Assembly (NCBI GenBank): GCA_003151735.1 | Contig: PLYI01000038.1 | Coordinates: 1-54,565, forward strand | DNA length: 54,565 bases | Origin: Candidatus Bathyarchaeota archaeon | Lineage (GTDB): Archaea; Thermoproteota; Bathyarchaeia; Bathyarchaeales; Bathycorpusculaceae | Reading direction: 5' to 3' | In this document: positions 25,582 to 37,170 of the stretch, piece by piece | Layout: the number at the start of each line of letters is the position of its first letter | How positions within the stretch are numbered: the stretch's first letter is position 1 | Notes under the pieces: generated by a model | What the model saw: the letters and a program-made list of their open reading frames with translations, nothing else | Databases searched by the model: none | What the model was told of the DNA's origin: nothing | Position numbers and translations under genes: made by a program

Positions 25582-25854
25582 TCACCTACTTTTTAGGCGC
25601 TTTTCCTTATTTTTTAATTTATTTTCCGTACCTTCCCGTATCAATTCAACTTCCCGCATAGTCAGCCGTCCGTTGGTGGCTTTAGGTTTATGTGTTCTTC
25701 CCAGCCGCAATCGGGGTTAGGCTTTTTTTCTTCGTTTCTTCGGTTCCTTAATGAACGCTTCCTCAACAACTTGTTCGACAGTGCCTAAATCTAAAAAGTC
25801 AACAGTAATCGGGAACTCTAAAGTGCAGGTTTCAAACTTTTGTTTACTCTTCAT
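25582..25854 (-). pseudogene. Small basic ORF interrupted by an in-frame TAA
   Basis: An ATG at 25854 opens a frame that reads FETCTLEFPITVDFLDLG, then a basic block KKRRKKA, then TAA at 25717-25719. The same frame continues for 45 more codons with plausible protein sequence (NGRLTMREVELIREGTENK) up to TGA at 25582. No family recognised. It may be two short ORFs, one broken gene, or no gene. It lies between lysW and the 23S rRNA trailer; 25855-26146 shows nothing else I can name. Confidence 0.35.
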
Positions 25855-26146
25855 TTTAAATCAGAAACATGTTCATTTACGATATAGATAGGTTTTATGA
25901 ATCCAGGATTCTGGCTAAAAAAAATCGCGTGACCTTTGGGTTCACTTTGGCGTTTTGACTTCAGTTTCTTTCAAAAACAGGAGCTTCCCAGCATATTGGA
26001 TCCTAATATCCAATCATTGCAGAAAACCTATAGAGGGGAGGTCAGAAAAAACGTTTTTTCTTATTACAAAAAGACTCAAACAAAGCGTACACCAAACAAA
26101 AAATGAAATATAAAACAAAAAATATTTTCCAGCAATATATGAGTTA

Positions 26147-26203
26147 CCATGCATAAGGCCAAACACTTCACTTCACACTACACCGAAAGATGCGTTTCAA
26201 CCA
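26147..26203 (-). other. 23S rRNA processing stem, 3' side
   Basis: Three blocks here (26147-26164, 26174-26183, 26190-26203) are complementary to blocks on the other side of the 23S gene at 29282-29342; for example CCATGCATAAGGCCAAAC here against GTTTGGCCTATGCATGG there, with one bulged base. Archaeal pre-rRNAs fold such flanks into a long stem holding the bulge-helix-bulge cut by the splicing endonuclease. Confidence 0.65.
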
Positions 26204-26212
26204 AATATCGCT

Positions 26213-29272
<3,060 letters not shown>

Positions 29273-29281
29273 TTTGGCGTT

Positions 29282-29342
29282 TGGTGAAACACATATTTCA
29301 TTGTATAGTGTGTTGCGTCGTTGTTGTTTGGCCTATGCATGG
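29282..29342 (-). other. 23S rRNA processing stem, 5' side
   Basis: Blocks at 29282-29294, 29303-29313 and 29326-29342 pair with the 3' flank at 26147-26203. Together they make an interrupted stem of roughly 40 base pairs around the 23S rRNA, as expected for archaeal rRNA maturation. The leader further upstream (29343-29738) shows no gene. Confidence 0.65.
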
Positions 29343-29738
29343 TGTCATTGTGAATTCCCAGTGATCAGGAACTCAACTCACCCTTCACTCCACACGATTA
29401 AGTGGGGAGTTGCATCTCAGTTTTTATGGTATAACCCATATTGCTGAATTGCATAAGAAGCAGAATTCGTTAATATAAGTGTATCGTTGAACAGCAACAT
29501 GGTTTGAGGGCGATGTTTCCGTGCGTGTCTTGGCTTCTTTTGCTCTTCACTCGCGCATTTTGTTTTGATGCCGAGTTGCATATGTGGGGAACCATACTAG
29601 CTCATATCCGCAATATAAGATTGTCGCACCATATGGAACATCAATAGCACTTTTTGTTCTGTTTAGAACCTACTGGAAATGGAACTCAAGCCTATTTTAT
29701 TGTAAATTAGCCCTTTTTAGACTACCAGTGAACATCTT

Positions 29739-29775
29739 GCTTTTTTTCTATAGCCCTCCCCTTATAAAAAGCACC
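29739..29775 (+). promoter_or_regulatory. Promoter-like element shared with 38880-38904
   Basis: The sequence has a T7 run followed by CTATAGCCCTCCCCTTATAAAAAG. A nearly identical arrangement (T run, CTATA, CCC, CCTTATAAAA) is found at 38880-38904. CTTATAAAA is a good archaeal TATA box. A hairpin follows about 40 bases downstream at 29805-29839, so a short non-coding RNA on the plus strand is possible; on the minus strand it could instead belong to the 23S rRNA promoter region. Confidence 0.4.
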
Positions 29776-29804
29776 AAAATTCAACATGCTAATGACCTGA
29801 AAAA

Positions 29805-29839
29805 AGCCACTACGACCTACCCCCCTTAGTGAAGTGGCT
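29805..29839 (+). other. Hairpin, possible small RNA
   Basis: AGCCACT (29805-29811) pairs with AGTGGCT (29833-29839), enclosing a C-rich loop. It lies downstream of the TATA-like element at 29762. No coding sequence accompanies it. The region 29840-30070 before the tRNA gene shows nothing further. Confidence 0.3.
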
Positions 29840-30070
29840 ACCCCTATAGATTTCTGCATAGAGTTTGTAATAGGATCCAAATATGCGGAGCGATCCACAT
29901 TGGCACCGCCTTGAAGAGAAAAAAGTGAATGTTTAAGCGAACAATTTTTAAGAAGAATTTCAGGAAAAATCTAGAAGGAACTTTATGACAAAATTTCTTC
30001 TAAAGATTAGCAGTAACTTTTATTTGTTTAATGTTTTATGTGTTGGTGTAATCTGGGCAACTTGTTGGGT

Positions 30071-30147
30071 GCCTCGATAGCTCAGCCCAGTAGAGCGGCT
30101 GCCTTGTAAGCAGCAGGCCGCGGGAGCAAGGCCCGCTCGAGGCTCCA
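30071..30147 (+). tRNA. tRNA-Thr (anticodon TGT) with non-canonical elbow
   Basis: Acceptor GCCTCGA pairs perfectly with TCGAGGC; D stem GCTC/GAGC; anticodon stem GCTGC/GCAGC around CTTGTAA (anticodon TGT); T stem GCGGG/CCCGC; discriminator T, as in archaeal tRNA-Thr; CCA encoded. The T loop reads AGCAAGG rather than TTC-A-type, so positions 54 and 55 are A and G. The D loop (AGCCCAGTA) has A in place of G18. The G18-U55 elbow contact is therefore lost on both sides, while G19-C56 is kept. All stems are perfect, so the gene looks functional. Confidence 0.92.
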
Positions 30148-30160
30148 CAAAACAAAATTC

Positions 30161-30400
30161 TTATTCTTCTGGTTCGGGGTCTTCTTCTTTGGCGGCTTTG
30201 GGGTCTTTGCCTGTGAGCTTGTATTTGCGGGCTTGGGTTTCGATGATTTCGTGTTCGAAAAGTTTTTTGAGTGATTTGAAGACTTTTTTGCAGGGTTCCC
30301 CGGTTTTTTCGGTTAGTTCCTGAAGAGTTAACTCTTTTCCTTCTGCTTTGAGGGTTTGGTAGACTTTCTCGTCAACTTTATTCAGTTTCATTTCAGTCAA
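30161..30400 (-). CDS. Small winged-helix-like DNA-binding protein
   Basis: The 79-residue protein starts MTEMKLNKVDEKVYQTLKAE and contains a helix-turn-helix-like segment LTLQELTEKTGEPCKKVFKS with a following helix and strand (HEIIETQARKYKLTG), ending in an acidic tail (KEEDPEPEE). It resembles the minimal MarR/DprA-type winged helices of archaea. It converges with tRNA-Thr, whose CCA end is 13 bases away. Target unknown. Confidence 0.7.
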   Translation of the reverse strand: MTEMKLNKVDEKVYQTLKAEGKELTLQELTEKTGEPCKKVFKSLKKLFEHEIIETQARKYKLTGKDPKAAKEEDPEPEE

Positions 30401-30576
30401 CTGCCTAACATTGTTTTCTTTGTGTATTGGCAGGTGGCTTTTTCAAGTTTGCGGTAAAAAAAACATATTACAGCGGGGATTTAATGTGCTACAGTTGGAT
30501 TCTTTCGTGATGACTATGCGGAATCCCTCTCGACAGGCAAACATCTCGACTTAAGCAATTGCATTTAGCTTGAAGT

Positions 30577-30714
30577 ATGGTTCCATTTGCCGTTGCAGAA
30601 ACTGCTAAAATCGCAGGTTACACATGGACCTTTAACGCCTATTTCGCAGCAATCATCTATTTGTTGTTTTTCCATTTTCTAAACCCTCTCAATGAAAAAA
30701 ATTGTCGGGTTTAG
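30577..30714 (+). CDS. Possible small membrane peptide
   Basis: A 45-codon ORF (MVPFAVAETAKIAGYTWTFN followed by a hydrophobic stretch AAIIYLLFFHFL) with one predicted membrane helix. No clear ribosome-binding site and no recognised family. It is listed because the gap 30401-30774 holds nothing else; it may be chance. Confidence 0.25.
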   Translation: MVPFAVAETAKIAGYTWTFNAYFAAIIYLLFFHFLNPLNEKNCRV

Positions 30715-30774
30715 TAATATAAGCCGAATTGCTAGGTGCTGCATATATCGAAATCTGAAATATCGTCTTGACTC

Positions 30775-31026
30775 TTAGGCTTTGGAGTCCTCATCCGACT
30801 TGCCGAGTGCAGGTTTCTTTTCAGGTGAAACCTTCAAACCATGGTATTCATACATGATTCACAGGTCATCGCGAACGGCTTCGTTGCGGCTGTTGTAGAC
30901 GCCGCGTTCGATTAGCAGGTTTAAGAGGTCAAGGCACCTTTTTGTTAGCCGAATTGTTATGCGTTCACGTTTGTTTCCATCGGACACTTTTATGTCACCA
31001 TATGGAAACTTCAAGAACGACACCAT
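30775..31026 (-). pseudogene. Ribbon-helix-helix regulator interrupted by TGA
   Basis: From ATG 31026 the frame encodes a CopG/NikR-like ribbon-helix-helix motif: ERITIRLTKRCLDLLNLL, then SRNEAVRDDL. A TGA at 30859-30861 stops it. Past the stop the same frame continues IMYEYHGLKVSPEKK and ends at TAA 30775, exactly the kind of tail such regulators have after an Arg at that place (AVRD-x-(R)). Translation to the TGA alone yields 55 residues that still contain both helices, so a shortened but working protein is possible. It lies 92 bp after the methyltransferase gene. Confidence 0.55.
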
Positions 31027-31118
31027 ATAAGGCCTTGCCAGATAAACGTTGGCTTTTTGTCTGCCAAACCCAATAACTGCCAGCAAGCAAATAATAGAAA
31101 GCTGATCAGTTACGTACG

Positions 31119-31733
31119 CTACAGTTTGCCTATGAGCACTCGAAAACCGCTTTCCCTGGCAAGCACAATGCAATTGCCAAAGGTTTCGGCGAAGAGTGCG
31201 GGCAATATTTTGGCGCCGATTTTAGAGCGAATAACCATTTGAAAACTTGCCTCAGCCGCCATCACTTTTGGAGCGCCCGCCACAATTGCCTTCACTGTTT
31301 CCATGCCTGCACTAACAGGAGGATTTGACAAAACACAGTTGAACTTTAAATCCTCAACAGGCTCGTAGAAGAAGCCGTAACGCACCTCAGCATTAGTTAC
31401 TCGGTTTAAAGCTACGTTCTTTTTGGCTAAACGCACAGCACGCGCGTTAACATCCGTCATTACCACATGCAAATTGGGGTTTAATTTGGCGACAGCTATA
31501 CCAACGACGCCGTATCCGCAGCCTATGTCAAGAACACAGCCTGCTTGGGGGAGAGCCATGGATTCGATGAGTAGCCGGGTGCCGCAGTCAACTTTTCGCT
31601 TCGAAAAAACACTTGAAGCAGTCAAAAACTCGAAAGGCTTGCCATAGAGGCTGGTTCGAACAAGCCCGAAGCGCTCTTTGGATTTAGGCGCAGAAGAAAA
31701 ATAGTGCTCAACTTTATTTGGGTCTTTGCTCAT
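31119..31733 (-). CDS. RsmC-like SAM-dependent methyltransferase
   Basis: Start at ATG 31733 with AGGTG before it; about 204 residues. The Rossmann fold shows VLDIGCGYGVVGIAVAK (SAM motif I), VVMTDVNARAVRLAKKN (motif II) and the catalytic-type CVLSNPPVSAG (NPPx motif), typical of N2-guanine methyltransferases of the small-domain (MTS) family acting on rRNA. The N-terminus includes HYFSSAPKSKERFG. It overlaps the end of cbf5 by 20 bp, and both modify RNA, supporting a ribosomal RNA target. Confidence 0.88.
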   Translation of the reverse strand: MSKDPNKVEHYFSSAPKSKERFGLVRTSLYGKPFEFLTASSVFSKRKVDCGTRLLIESMALPQAGCVLDIGCGYGVVGIAVAKLNPNLHVVMTDVNARAVRLAKKNVALNRVTNAEVRYGFFYEPVEDLKFNCVLSNPPVSAGMETVKAIVAGAPKVMAAEASFQMVIRSKIGAKILPALFAETFGNCIVLARESGFRVLIGKL

Positions 31734-32739
31734 GCGTGCCACCTGTCTTCCAAACCTTCGGGTAAGTGCCCCGTGGCATCAACACACGTGAAGAAGCCGC
31801 AACAGCACCGTGGCTTAACTGCATAATTTCCTCGGTTGAAACAAGTGCCTTCGCCAATGCGATTGCTTCGCCCTTCAAAGTAAAAACCGCAACACCCGAG
31901 CCTTTCACGATGCCTGTGTCAACCTGCAGTACACCTGGCGCAGTTAAGTTGGCTCCGTGGCATAATGCATCGACAGCTGAGTCGCGAACCACAATTTTTG
32001 GCAGCTGCATTAAGGCAACTTCCATTGGCTCGATGAATTTGCACAGGAATGACTGGTCTTTCTTCTCTTCGTATTCGCCAAACCAGTAAGCTACATCGTG
32101 TAACGTGACTTTTTTGGCGCTGGTTTCAATGAATGGTCCTGCGCGTAAGCGACGAAGCTCTTGCATGTGGGCACCAACGCCGAGGATTTCGCCTATGTCA
32201 AAGCAGAGTTTGCGAATGTATGTTCCGCCTTCGCAACCAACTTTGAAGAGCACATTGCGGCCGTCCATCTCCATGTAATCGTTATAGTAAATGCGTCTTG
32301 TTCGCAATTGGCGTTTGACTGAGGAGCGCAGCGGGGGACGCTGAAAAATTTCCTCTTCAAACTCTGAGAGAACCCGTTTAACTTGGTCTTCACGTACGTC
32401 GCCGTGCAGTTTCATGACGCAGACGTACTCTTTGCCGCTGTAGAGCAACGCTTGAACCATCTTTGTTGCGTCCTCCAACGTTATGGGCAAGATACCCGTA
32501 ACTTTTGGGTCAAGAGTTCCTCCATGACCAATTGCTTCAAGATGCATGATTCTTTTTACCCAGGCTGCAACCTCGTGACTTGTGGGTCCAGCAGGCTTAT
32601 CCAAATTAATCGTGCCGTACTTGATGTATTCTTTTGCTGGTCGCTCAGAAGGTTTGCAACCGTATTTTGGGTTGGTAGTGTCCTGTGCTTTGGTTAGCAG
32701 TTCACGTTTAATTTCCCACGGAGGGGTTGTTCTGGGCAT
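31714..32739 (-). CDS. cbf5: Cbf5/TruB RNA pseudouridine synthase
   Basis: The 341-residue protein contains the TruB catalytic motif GHGGTLDPKVTG with the essential Asp, the KPAGPTSHEVAAWVK motif, CEGGTYIRKLCFDIG, and a C-terminal PUA domain (about 255-330, IVVRDSAVDALCHGANLTAP). It is the guide-dependent pseudouridine synthase of archaeal H/ACA particles and also can act on tRNA U55. The tRNA-Thr in this window lacks U55, so that one would not be a U55 substrate. Operon: rpl14e, cbf5, methyltransferase. Confidence 0.96.
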   Translation of the reverse strand: MPRTTPPWEIKRELLTKAQDTTNPKYGCKPSERPAKEYIKYGTINLDKPAGPTSHEVAAWVKRIMHLEAIGHGGTLDPKVTGILPITLEDATKMVQALLYSGKEYVCVMKLHGDVREDQVKRVLSEFEEEIFQRPPLRSSVKRQLRTRRIYYNDYMEMDGRNVLFKVGCEGGTYIRKLCFDIGEILGVGAHMQELRRLRAGPFIETSAKKVTLHDVAYWFGEYEEKKDQSFLCKFIEPMEVALMQLPKIVVRDSAVDALCHGANLTAPGVLQVDTGIVKGSGVAVFTLKGEAIALAKALVSTEEIMQLSHGAVAASSRVLMPRGTYPKVWKTGGTHEQRPK

Positions 32740-32801
32740 TCTCGGGGTTTTTCTCCTAGTTGGTGGTAAGAAAAAGAATTTGAGGTAATTAAAGTTTAAA
32801 A

Positions 32802-33077
32802 TTACGCGGCTTTTGCTGGGGTCATGTCTTTGAGTTTGCCTGCAGATTCTAGGGCTGTGTTAACTTCCTCGTCTGAGGCGCCTCTTTTAACCTCAATTTT
32901 ATCTTGCAGGGGCATGACATGGTTTATGTTGACTCGCCTGCGCTTAACGCCTGTAACTTTTTTGGGTCCCGTAACTAACACGAAACTCTTATCCATGACG
33001 TCTATGATGACGCATTTTTTGCCGTGTTCTCTACCGAGCTGTTTTACGCATAATCTGCCGACTTCAATAGCGGGCAT
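32802..33077 (-). CDS. rpl14e: Ribosomal protein L14e
   Basis: The 91-residue protein begins MPAIEVGRLCVKQLGREHGK and has the KOW-type SH3 barrel of L14e (VIIDVMDKSFVLVTGP, KRRRVNINHVMPL). It binds 23S rRNA in the large subunit. The C-terminus is rich in Lys and Ala. It lies upstream of cbf5 as in many archaea; the cytidylate kinase gene often found nearby is absent. A TATA-like TTAAATAT on the minus strand near 33117-33125 fits its promoter. Confidence 0.94.
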   Translation of the reverse strand: MPAIEVGRLCVKQLGREHGKKCVIIDVMDKSFVLVTGPKKVTGVKRRRVNINHVMPLQDKIEVKRGASDEEVNTALESAGKLKDMTPAKAA

Positions 33078-33534
33078 GTTTTCTGTATCTCCTTAAAAAC
33101 CAATAAACCAACAATCCATATTTAAGCATAACATCATTCAATTAAGATTTGGCTATTTTTTTGATGGTTAGAACACTTATGTAAATTGCATCTTTCAAAT
33201 GCTTTATGGTTTTTTCTTTTGTGTGGGTGTGGTGGGATGATAAATCCACACTACACTTGGGGCTTTGGAATTGTTTGCTTTTTTGGTTTGGGTTGGTTTT
33301 CTCTGGTGTTTTGAGTGTGGGAAGAGGGGTTGGTCCACACAGTCATCATGGATTCTATGTTGTTCAGTGTGGGTGTGATGCATGTTGGCAAGATTGGTTG
33401 TGGAAATGGACGGGGTTTGTGGATTAACCAGTTTTCTCTGAGGTTTAGGTTTAAAACTAAATTAAAAGAATCAGCCCCGTATTCGCTTTTGTGACATACA
33501 GCCATTGTTTGAAACGAAAACAGGAAGAAAAGTG

Positions 33535-33562
33535 AACAACAACAGGAGGCACTGTTGTTGTT
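33535..33562. other. Perfect 11-bp hairpin
   Basis: AACAACAACAG (33535-33545) and CTGTTGTTGTT (33552-33562) form a perfect stem around a GAGGCA loop. No T-run follows. It could be a stable RNA element or an operator; the neighbouring frameshifted gene starts about 200 bases later. Confidence 0.35.
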
Positions 33563-33694
33563 TCAATGGCAGCTTTTGAAAGAAACACGACAATGATGTA
33601 TGGCACAATTATCTTTTTTTAAGATGAGTGGTCCTAAATGAAAAAGAGGAAAAGTCAGTTTGAAATAATGGATTGTCAAAAATAGCTTAAGGGT

Positions 33695-33722
33695 GTTCCA
33701 TTGTTGGAACATTTTGTTCCAA
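33695..33722 (+). promoter_or_regulatory. Alternating inverted repeat (operator-like) before a broken surface gene
   Basis: GTTCCA TTGT TGGAAC ATTTT GTTCCAA: the middle TGGAAC can pair with either neighbour (6 bp to the left, 7 bp to the right). Such overlapping palindromes are typical of cooperative dimeric regulators, or of alternative RNA hairpins. The broken gene starts 52 bases further on. Confidence 0.4.
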
Positions 33723-33774
33723 GGTTAGAACTAAATCCATCTTATACCTGAAGTAAACGGAGATAAACCAAACA

Positions 33775-34529
33775 ATGCTTCCCAACCGCTTCCGTCGGTA
33801 CAAACTCATAGAAATTGCTGCTGCAACAGCAACACTACTAATCGTAACTTTAGTTGGGATTCTCTTCCTCAGTGGAAATTCGCCAACCCAGATGCCGACC
33901 ACGGAGCCAACCCCAAATCCCATACCCTTCAATTACCGTTTGGATGTTTCCCCAACAAACGGCACAACCATGCAAGGAAACAGTGTGCAGATTAATGTGA
34001 CCCTCGCGTATGTAACGGGTCACCTGAAAACATAATGTTGAGCGCGGCTGGAATTCCAGATGGCGCAGACTACGCCTTCAGCCAGCCACACGGATTTCCA
34101 AGCAACGACAGCACCTTCACCAGTACCCTTGTAATCCATGTTTCAGAAGACATACCAACAAGCACCTACAACGTCACAATTAAGTCTGCTACAGACACCG
34201 GCAAAACCTACTCTTCACAGTACAAATTATCGGTCCTAAATTCCAAGGTTACAGTATCAGGTATAGTCAGCGTAGGCACAGGGGTTGTTCCAACGCAGAT
34301 AATTTTTGACCCGCTTTCGAATTCGGGCGCAACCGTTCAAACCTTTACGGCACCGGTTCAATCAGGAAATTATGCCCTCATTCTTCCAAACAAACAGTTT
34401 TTTGCAGTAAGCGTAACATGGGAAGACTCAGAGGGAGCGTCTGGAACACATCACTTCATTATGCTCTGGAACACCGATGCTGGCGTCGGAATAACACAGA
34501 TAAATTGTCCATTTTCATGGGGACCTTAA
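33775..34529 (+). pseudogene. Anchored extracellular protein with a frameshift
   Basis: The first frame (ATG 33775) gives a signal anchor (LIVTLVGILFLSG), a Pro/Thr linker (PTTEPTPNPIPF) and the start of an Ig-like domain (YRLDVSPTNGTTMQGNSVQI), then ends at TAA after GHLKT. The next frame carries on the same domain: SPENIMLSAAGIPDGADYAF and later SEDIPTSTYNVTIKSATD. The natural join is around ACGGGTCACC (about 34015-34027), a -1 shift. No slippery heptamer is seen. Read through, the product would be about 250 residues of an exported, probably beta-rich protein. Confidence 0.65.
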
Positions 34530-34587
34530 ACTTCTGTTTGAAACTGCAAACTTAAAAAGCCGCGACTTCAGCATAGGCAAAATATGT

Positions 34588-35896
34588 TTACCCTTCAGGT
34601 TTTCTCCCGTATTTCTTGAAGTAAACCAACAAACCAGTAACCACAACTACTGTTGCTAAAGCAGCGGAAACAGCAACAACAAGCGTGGTTGGAAAAACTT
34701 TTACGTTAAAATAAACGGTGCTTGGGGCACTGATAATTAAATATTCATCCTGAGAGTAAATAGTGACATTGTGTTCTCGTCGGCTGTCCTTGTGTCCGAG
34801 TAGATTCTTAACGCATTCGACAAGTTATGCAATGCAAGTGGTGCATTTTCGTTGGCAGTCACATTTTCATGATTATCTAAAGAGTAAAAAACTTTTGAAA
34901 CAAGTTTATTTAGAGAAAAATTCAGGGCTACATTAGCGGTGTCAAATGTTTTGTTCTGAACGGACATAAAAGAAATCGTTGGCTGGATGCTGTCTACCGT
35001 GAAATTAACCGATGAAGAACCGTCAATATCATAGATGTAAAAGGTGTTTTCAGTTACAAAGCTTCCTGCTCCATTCGCGAAGACCGTTATCGTGTGATTT
35101 CCATCAGGCATCCCAGTTAACGTATCGGTGAAAGAAGCAGGTGAACTTATATTGTTCAAGTGATACTCAACCGTATTGTTTTTTTCCCAGGCTATTTGGT
35201 ACCAAACGTCAAGAAGCATGGATGCATCTTTTGAAGTGGTGGCTTTGAAAGACAAAGAAACATTATTAGAAAAAAGAACTGTGCTGTTTGGAGAGTATAT
35301 CGTAGTTTTAGGCGGTACAGCCCCTTCTGGTAGAGCCACAGTACCACCCCAAGCGTACTGGTCATTATTTACATAGAATTGTATCTTTGTCGAATTGCCT
35401 AAAACTGAATTGTGGGTATAGTCGTATCAGGGCTTCCTGTCCAATAGTCATATTCGCCTTCTGCGCTAACGGATATGGTATGTAATCCTATAGAAAGGTC
35501 AGGCAATGGCAACATGTAGTGTAGGGATGATAGAATTGGGTTTTCGGATAATCCAAAATAGGGATCGTTTGCAGGAATTTTGACACTTGGCAACCCGTCA
35601 ATACTGTATTGAACAGAATTTACTTTGCCTTGGCAATCATAGTTGTAGAGGATTGCTCCTGAAGTAAACCATGAGGATGGTTTGGTTAATGTGAAGCTTA
35701 ATTCAAAGTCTGGGCTGTATAAGCGGTTATTAAGAGGAGATGAGACAGAGATTGAAATTGGGGTAAAGTCTGGACCAGGATTCATTATGGGTCCCATCTG
35801 GGCAAAAGCACCGTTTGTAACTAACGATAAAACAGTAATCGACAACAAAAGAGTTAAGACAAGAGTTGCTGCTGCAGCTTTTCTACTCATACACAT
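34588..35896 (-). pseudogene. Large secreted/membrane-anchored protein with two frameshifts
   Basis: Segment 1 (35896-35399) has a signal peptide and a beta-sandwich domain ending at GSPDTTIPTIQF. A second frame continues from near 35415: HNSVLGNSTKIQFYVN, then LPEGAVPPKTTIYSPNST and further domain sequence to about 34810. A third frame continues VTIYSQDEYLIISAPSTVY and a C-terminal membrane helix (TTLVVAVSAALATVVVVTG, basic end KKYGRKPEG), stop at 34588. All three frames fit together as one protein of about 430 residues. The gene is inactive or the assembly has errors here. Confidence 0.65.
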
Positions 35897-35944
35897 CCAA
35901 CTTTACTTCTGAATTGGCTCATGATAAAAGGGTTCCTGTCAAGG

Positions 35945-35989
35945 TTTCTGGACTAAAATCCATTTTCTAGTTCAGATTTCTGGACTAAC
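35945..35989. repeat. TTTCTTGACTAAC repeat element, copy 2
   Basis: Two TTTCTGGACTA words with a 32-base period (35945 and 35977) and an inverse TAGTTCA between them. It differs from copies 1 and 3 at the same positions (TTCTGG for TTCTTG). It lies between the divergent broken surface gene and egsA. Confidence 0.45.
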
Positions 35990-36132
35990 CATCCTTTAAG
36001 ATAGCCAATTTTTTGATTAAGGTATCTTTGTGGTTAAATGGTGCTTAATTTCCCAAAGTTTTAAAGCATCCATCCCCAACTATGTCTCTGCAAGTATCAA
36101 CAGTGGTCTATTTGAGTTTGAATTACCATTAC

Positions 36133-37170
36133 ATGCAACTTCCACGCGAAGTCATCGTTGGAAAAGGCACCCTTAGCCGCGTTCCCGAAGTCGTCCAAAG
36201 ATTGGGCCTTAGAGGAAAAGCCCTGGTTCTGTCGGATCAACAATGCTATGAGCTTGCTGGAAAAACGGTTTCTAAGCTTCTTGAAGAATCAGGTTTGACA
36301 GTTGATTTTCTTCTTGTTAAGACAATGACTATACAAGATATATTAGCCGTTGAAAACCAGATAAAACAGTTAAAGCCTCAGGTACTCTTCGGCGTTGGAG
36401 GCGGAACAATAATTGACGCCGCCAAAATAAGTTCAGGCAGCCAAAACATCCCCTTCATCAGCGTCCCCACCACCGTCTCCCACGACGGCATCGCCAGCCC
36501 CCTTGCCTCAATCAAAGGCTCAGACAAACCCTACTCCATTCTGGCACAAGCGCCACTAGCAATAATCGCGGACACTGAAGTTATTTCTAAGGCACCCTGG
36601 CGGTTTATGGTAAGCGGCTGCGGAGACGTAATCTCCAAGTTCACAGCCGTCAAAGACTGGAAACTCGCGCATACAGAAAACAACGAGTATTATGGCGGGT
36701 ACGCAGCCAGTTTGGCGTTGATGAGTGCAAAATTGGTGACTGAGAACGCTGAGTTAATTGTTTATAGGCAGGATGAAGGGTTGCGTATTCTTCTGGAGGC
36801 TTTGATTAGCTGTGGCGTTGCCATGAGCATTGCGGGAAGCAGTCGCCCCTGCAGCGGCTCCGAACACCTCTTCAGCCACGCTCTCGACGTGGTTGTATCA
36901 AATCACGCCATGCATGGAGAACAATGCGGCGTCGGCTCCATACTAACAGCGTATCTTCATAAATCAAATTGGCAGGGCATCAAAAAAACCCTCAAACAAC
37001 TGGGTGCACCTACAACAGCTGCTGAATTAGGAGTTAAAGACTCAGATGTTGTTAAGGCTTTGGAGTTAGCGGCGAAAATAAGGCCTGAACGCTACACAAT
37101 TCTCCACAAACTAAACCTCAATGCTGAAGCCTGCGAGAAAACAGCGAAGGCAACAGGAATAATCAATTAA
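36133..37170 (+). CDS. egsA: sn-glycerol-1-phosphate dehydrogenase
   Basis: This enzyme makes the G1P backbone of archaeal membrane lipids from dihydroxyacetone phosphate with NAD(P)H. The family N-terminus MQLPREVIVGKG sets the start at 36133; an upstream ATG at 36082 could be used from a leaderless transcript, because a TATA-like TTTTAAAG lies about 20 bases before it. Motifs: GVGGGTIIDAAK (nucleotide binding), SVPTTVSHDGIASP, and the zinc ligands in SGCGDVISK, SGSEHLFSHALD and HGEQCGVG. The last codons overlap the convergent VOC gene by four bases. Confidence 0.95.
   Translation: MQLPREVIVGKGTLSRVPEVVQRLGLRGKALVLSDQQCYELAGKTVSKLLEESGLTVDFLLVKTMTIQDILAVENQIKQLKPQVLFGVGGGTIIDAAKISSGSQNIPFISVPTTVSHDGIASPLASIKGSDKPYSILAQAPLAIIADTEVISKAPWRFMVSGCGDVISKFTAVKDWKLAHTENNEYYGGYAASLALMSAKLVTENAELIVYRQDEGLRILLEALISCGVAMSIAGSSRPCSGSEHLFSHALDVVVSNHAMHGEQCGVGSILTAYLHKSNWQGIKKTLKQLGAPTTAAELGVKDSDVVKALELAAKIRPERYTILHKLNLNAEACEKTAKATGIIN

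Larger units (their letters stand above)
33078..33774. other. Intergenic region with two hairpin elements
   Basis: Apart from the rpl14e promoter side and the two elements listed below (33535-33562 and 33695-33722), I see no gene. A G/T-rich low-complexity stretch (33206-33430) gives a spurious ORF on each strand. Confidence 0.4.

Noticed and set aside
29343..30070. A 16S rRNA or 5S rRNA gene upstream of 23S
   Set aside because: No conserved 16S or 5S words occur in either orientation before the tRNA-Thr gene.
33206..33505. Open frames in a G/T-rich stretch on both strands
   Set aside because: Low-complexity composition with Trp/Cys-rich or Pro/Asn-rich translations; no start signal and no family features.
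34015..34035. Programmed -1 frameshift in the surface-protein gene
   Set aside because: No X XXY YYZ heptamer or downstream pseudoknot is apparent at the junction, so mutation or sequence error is more likely.
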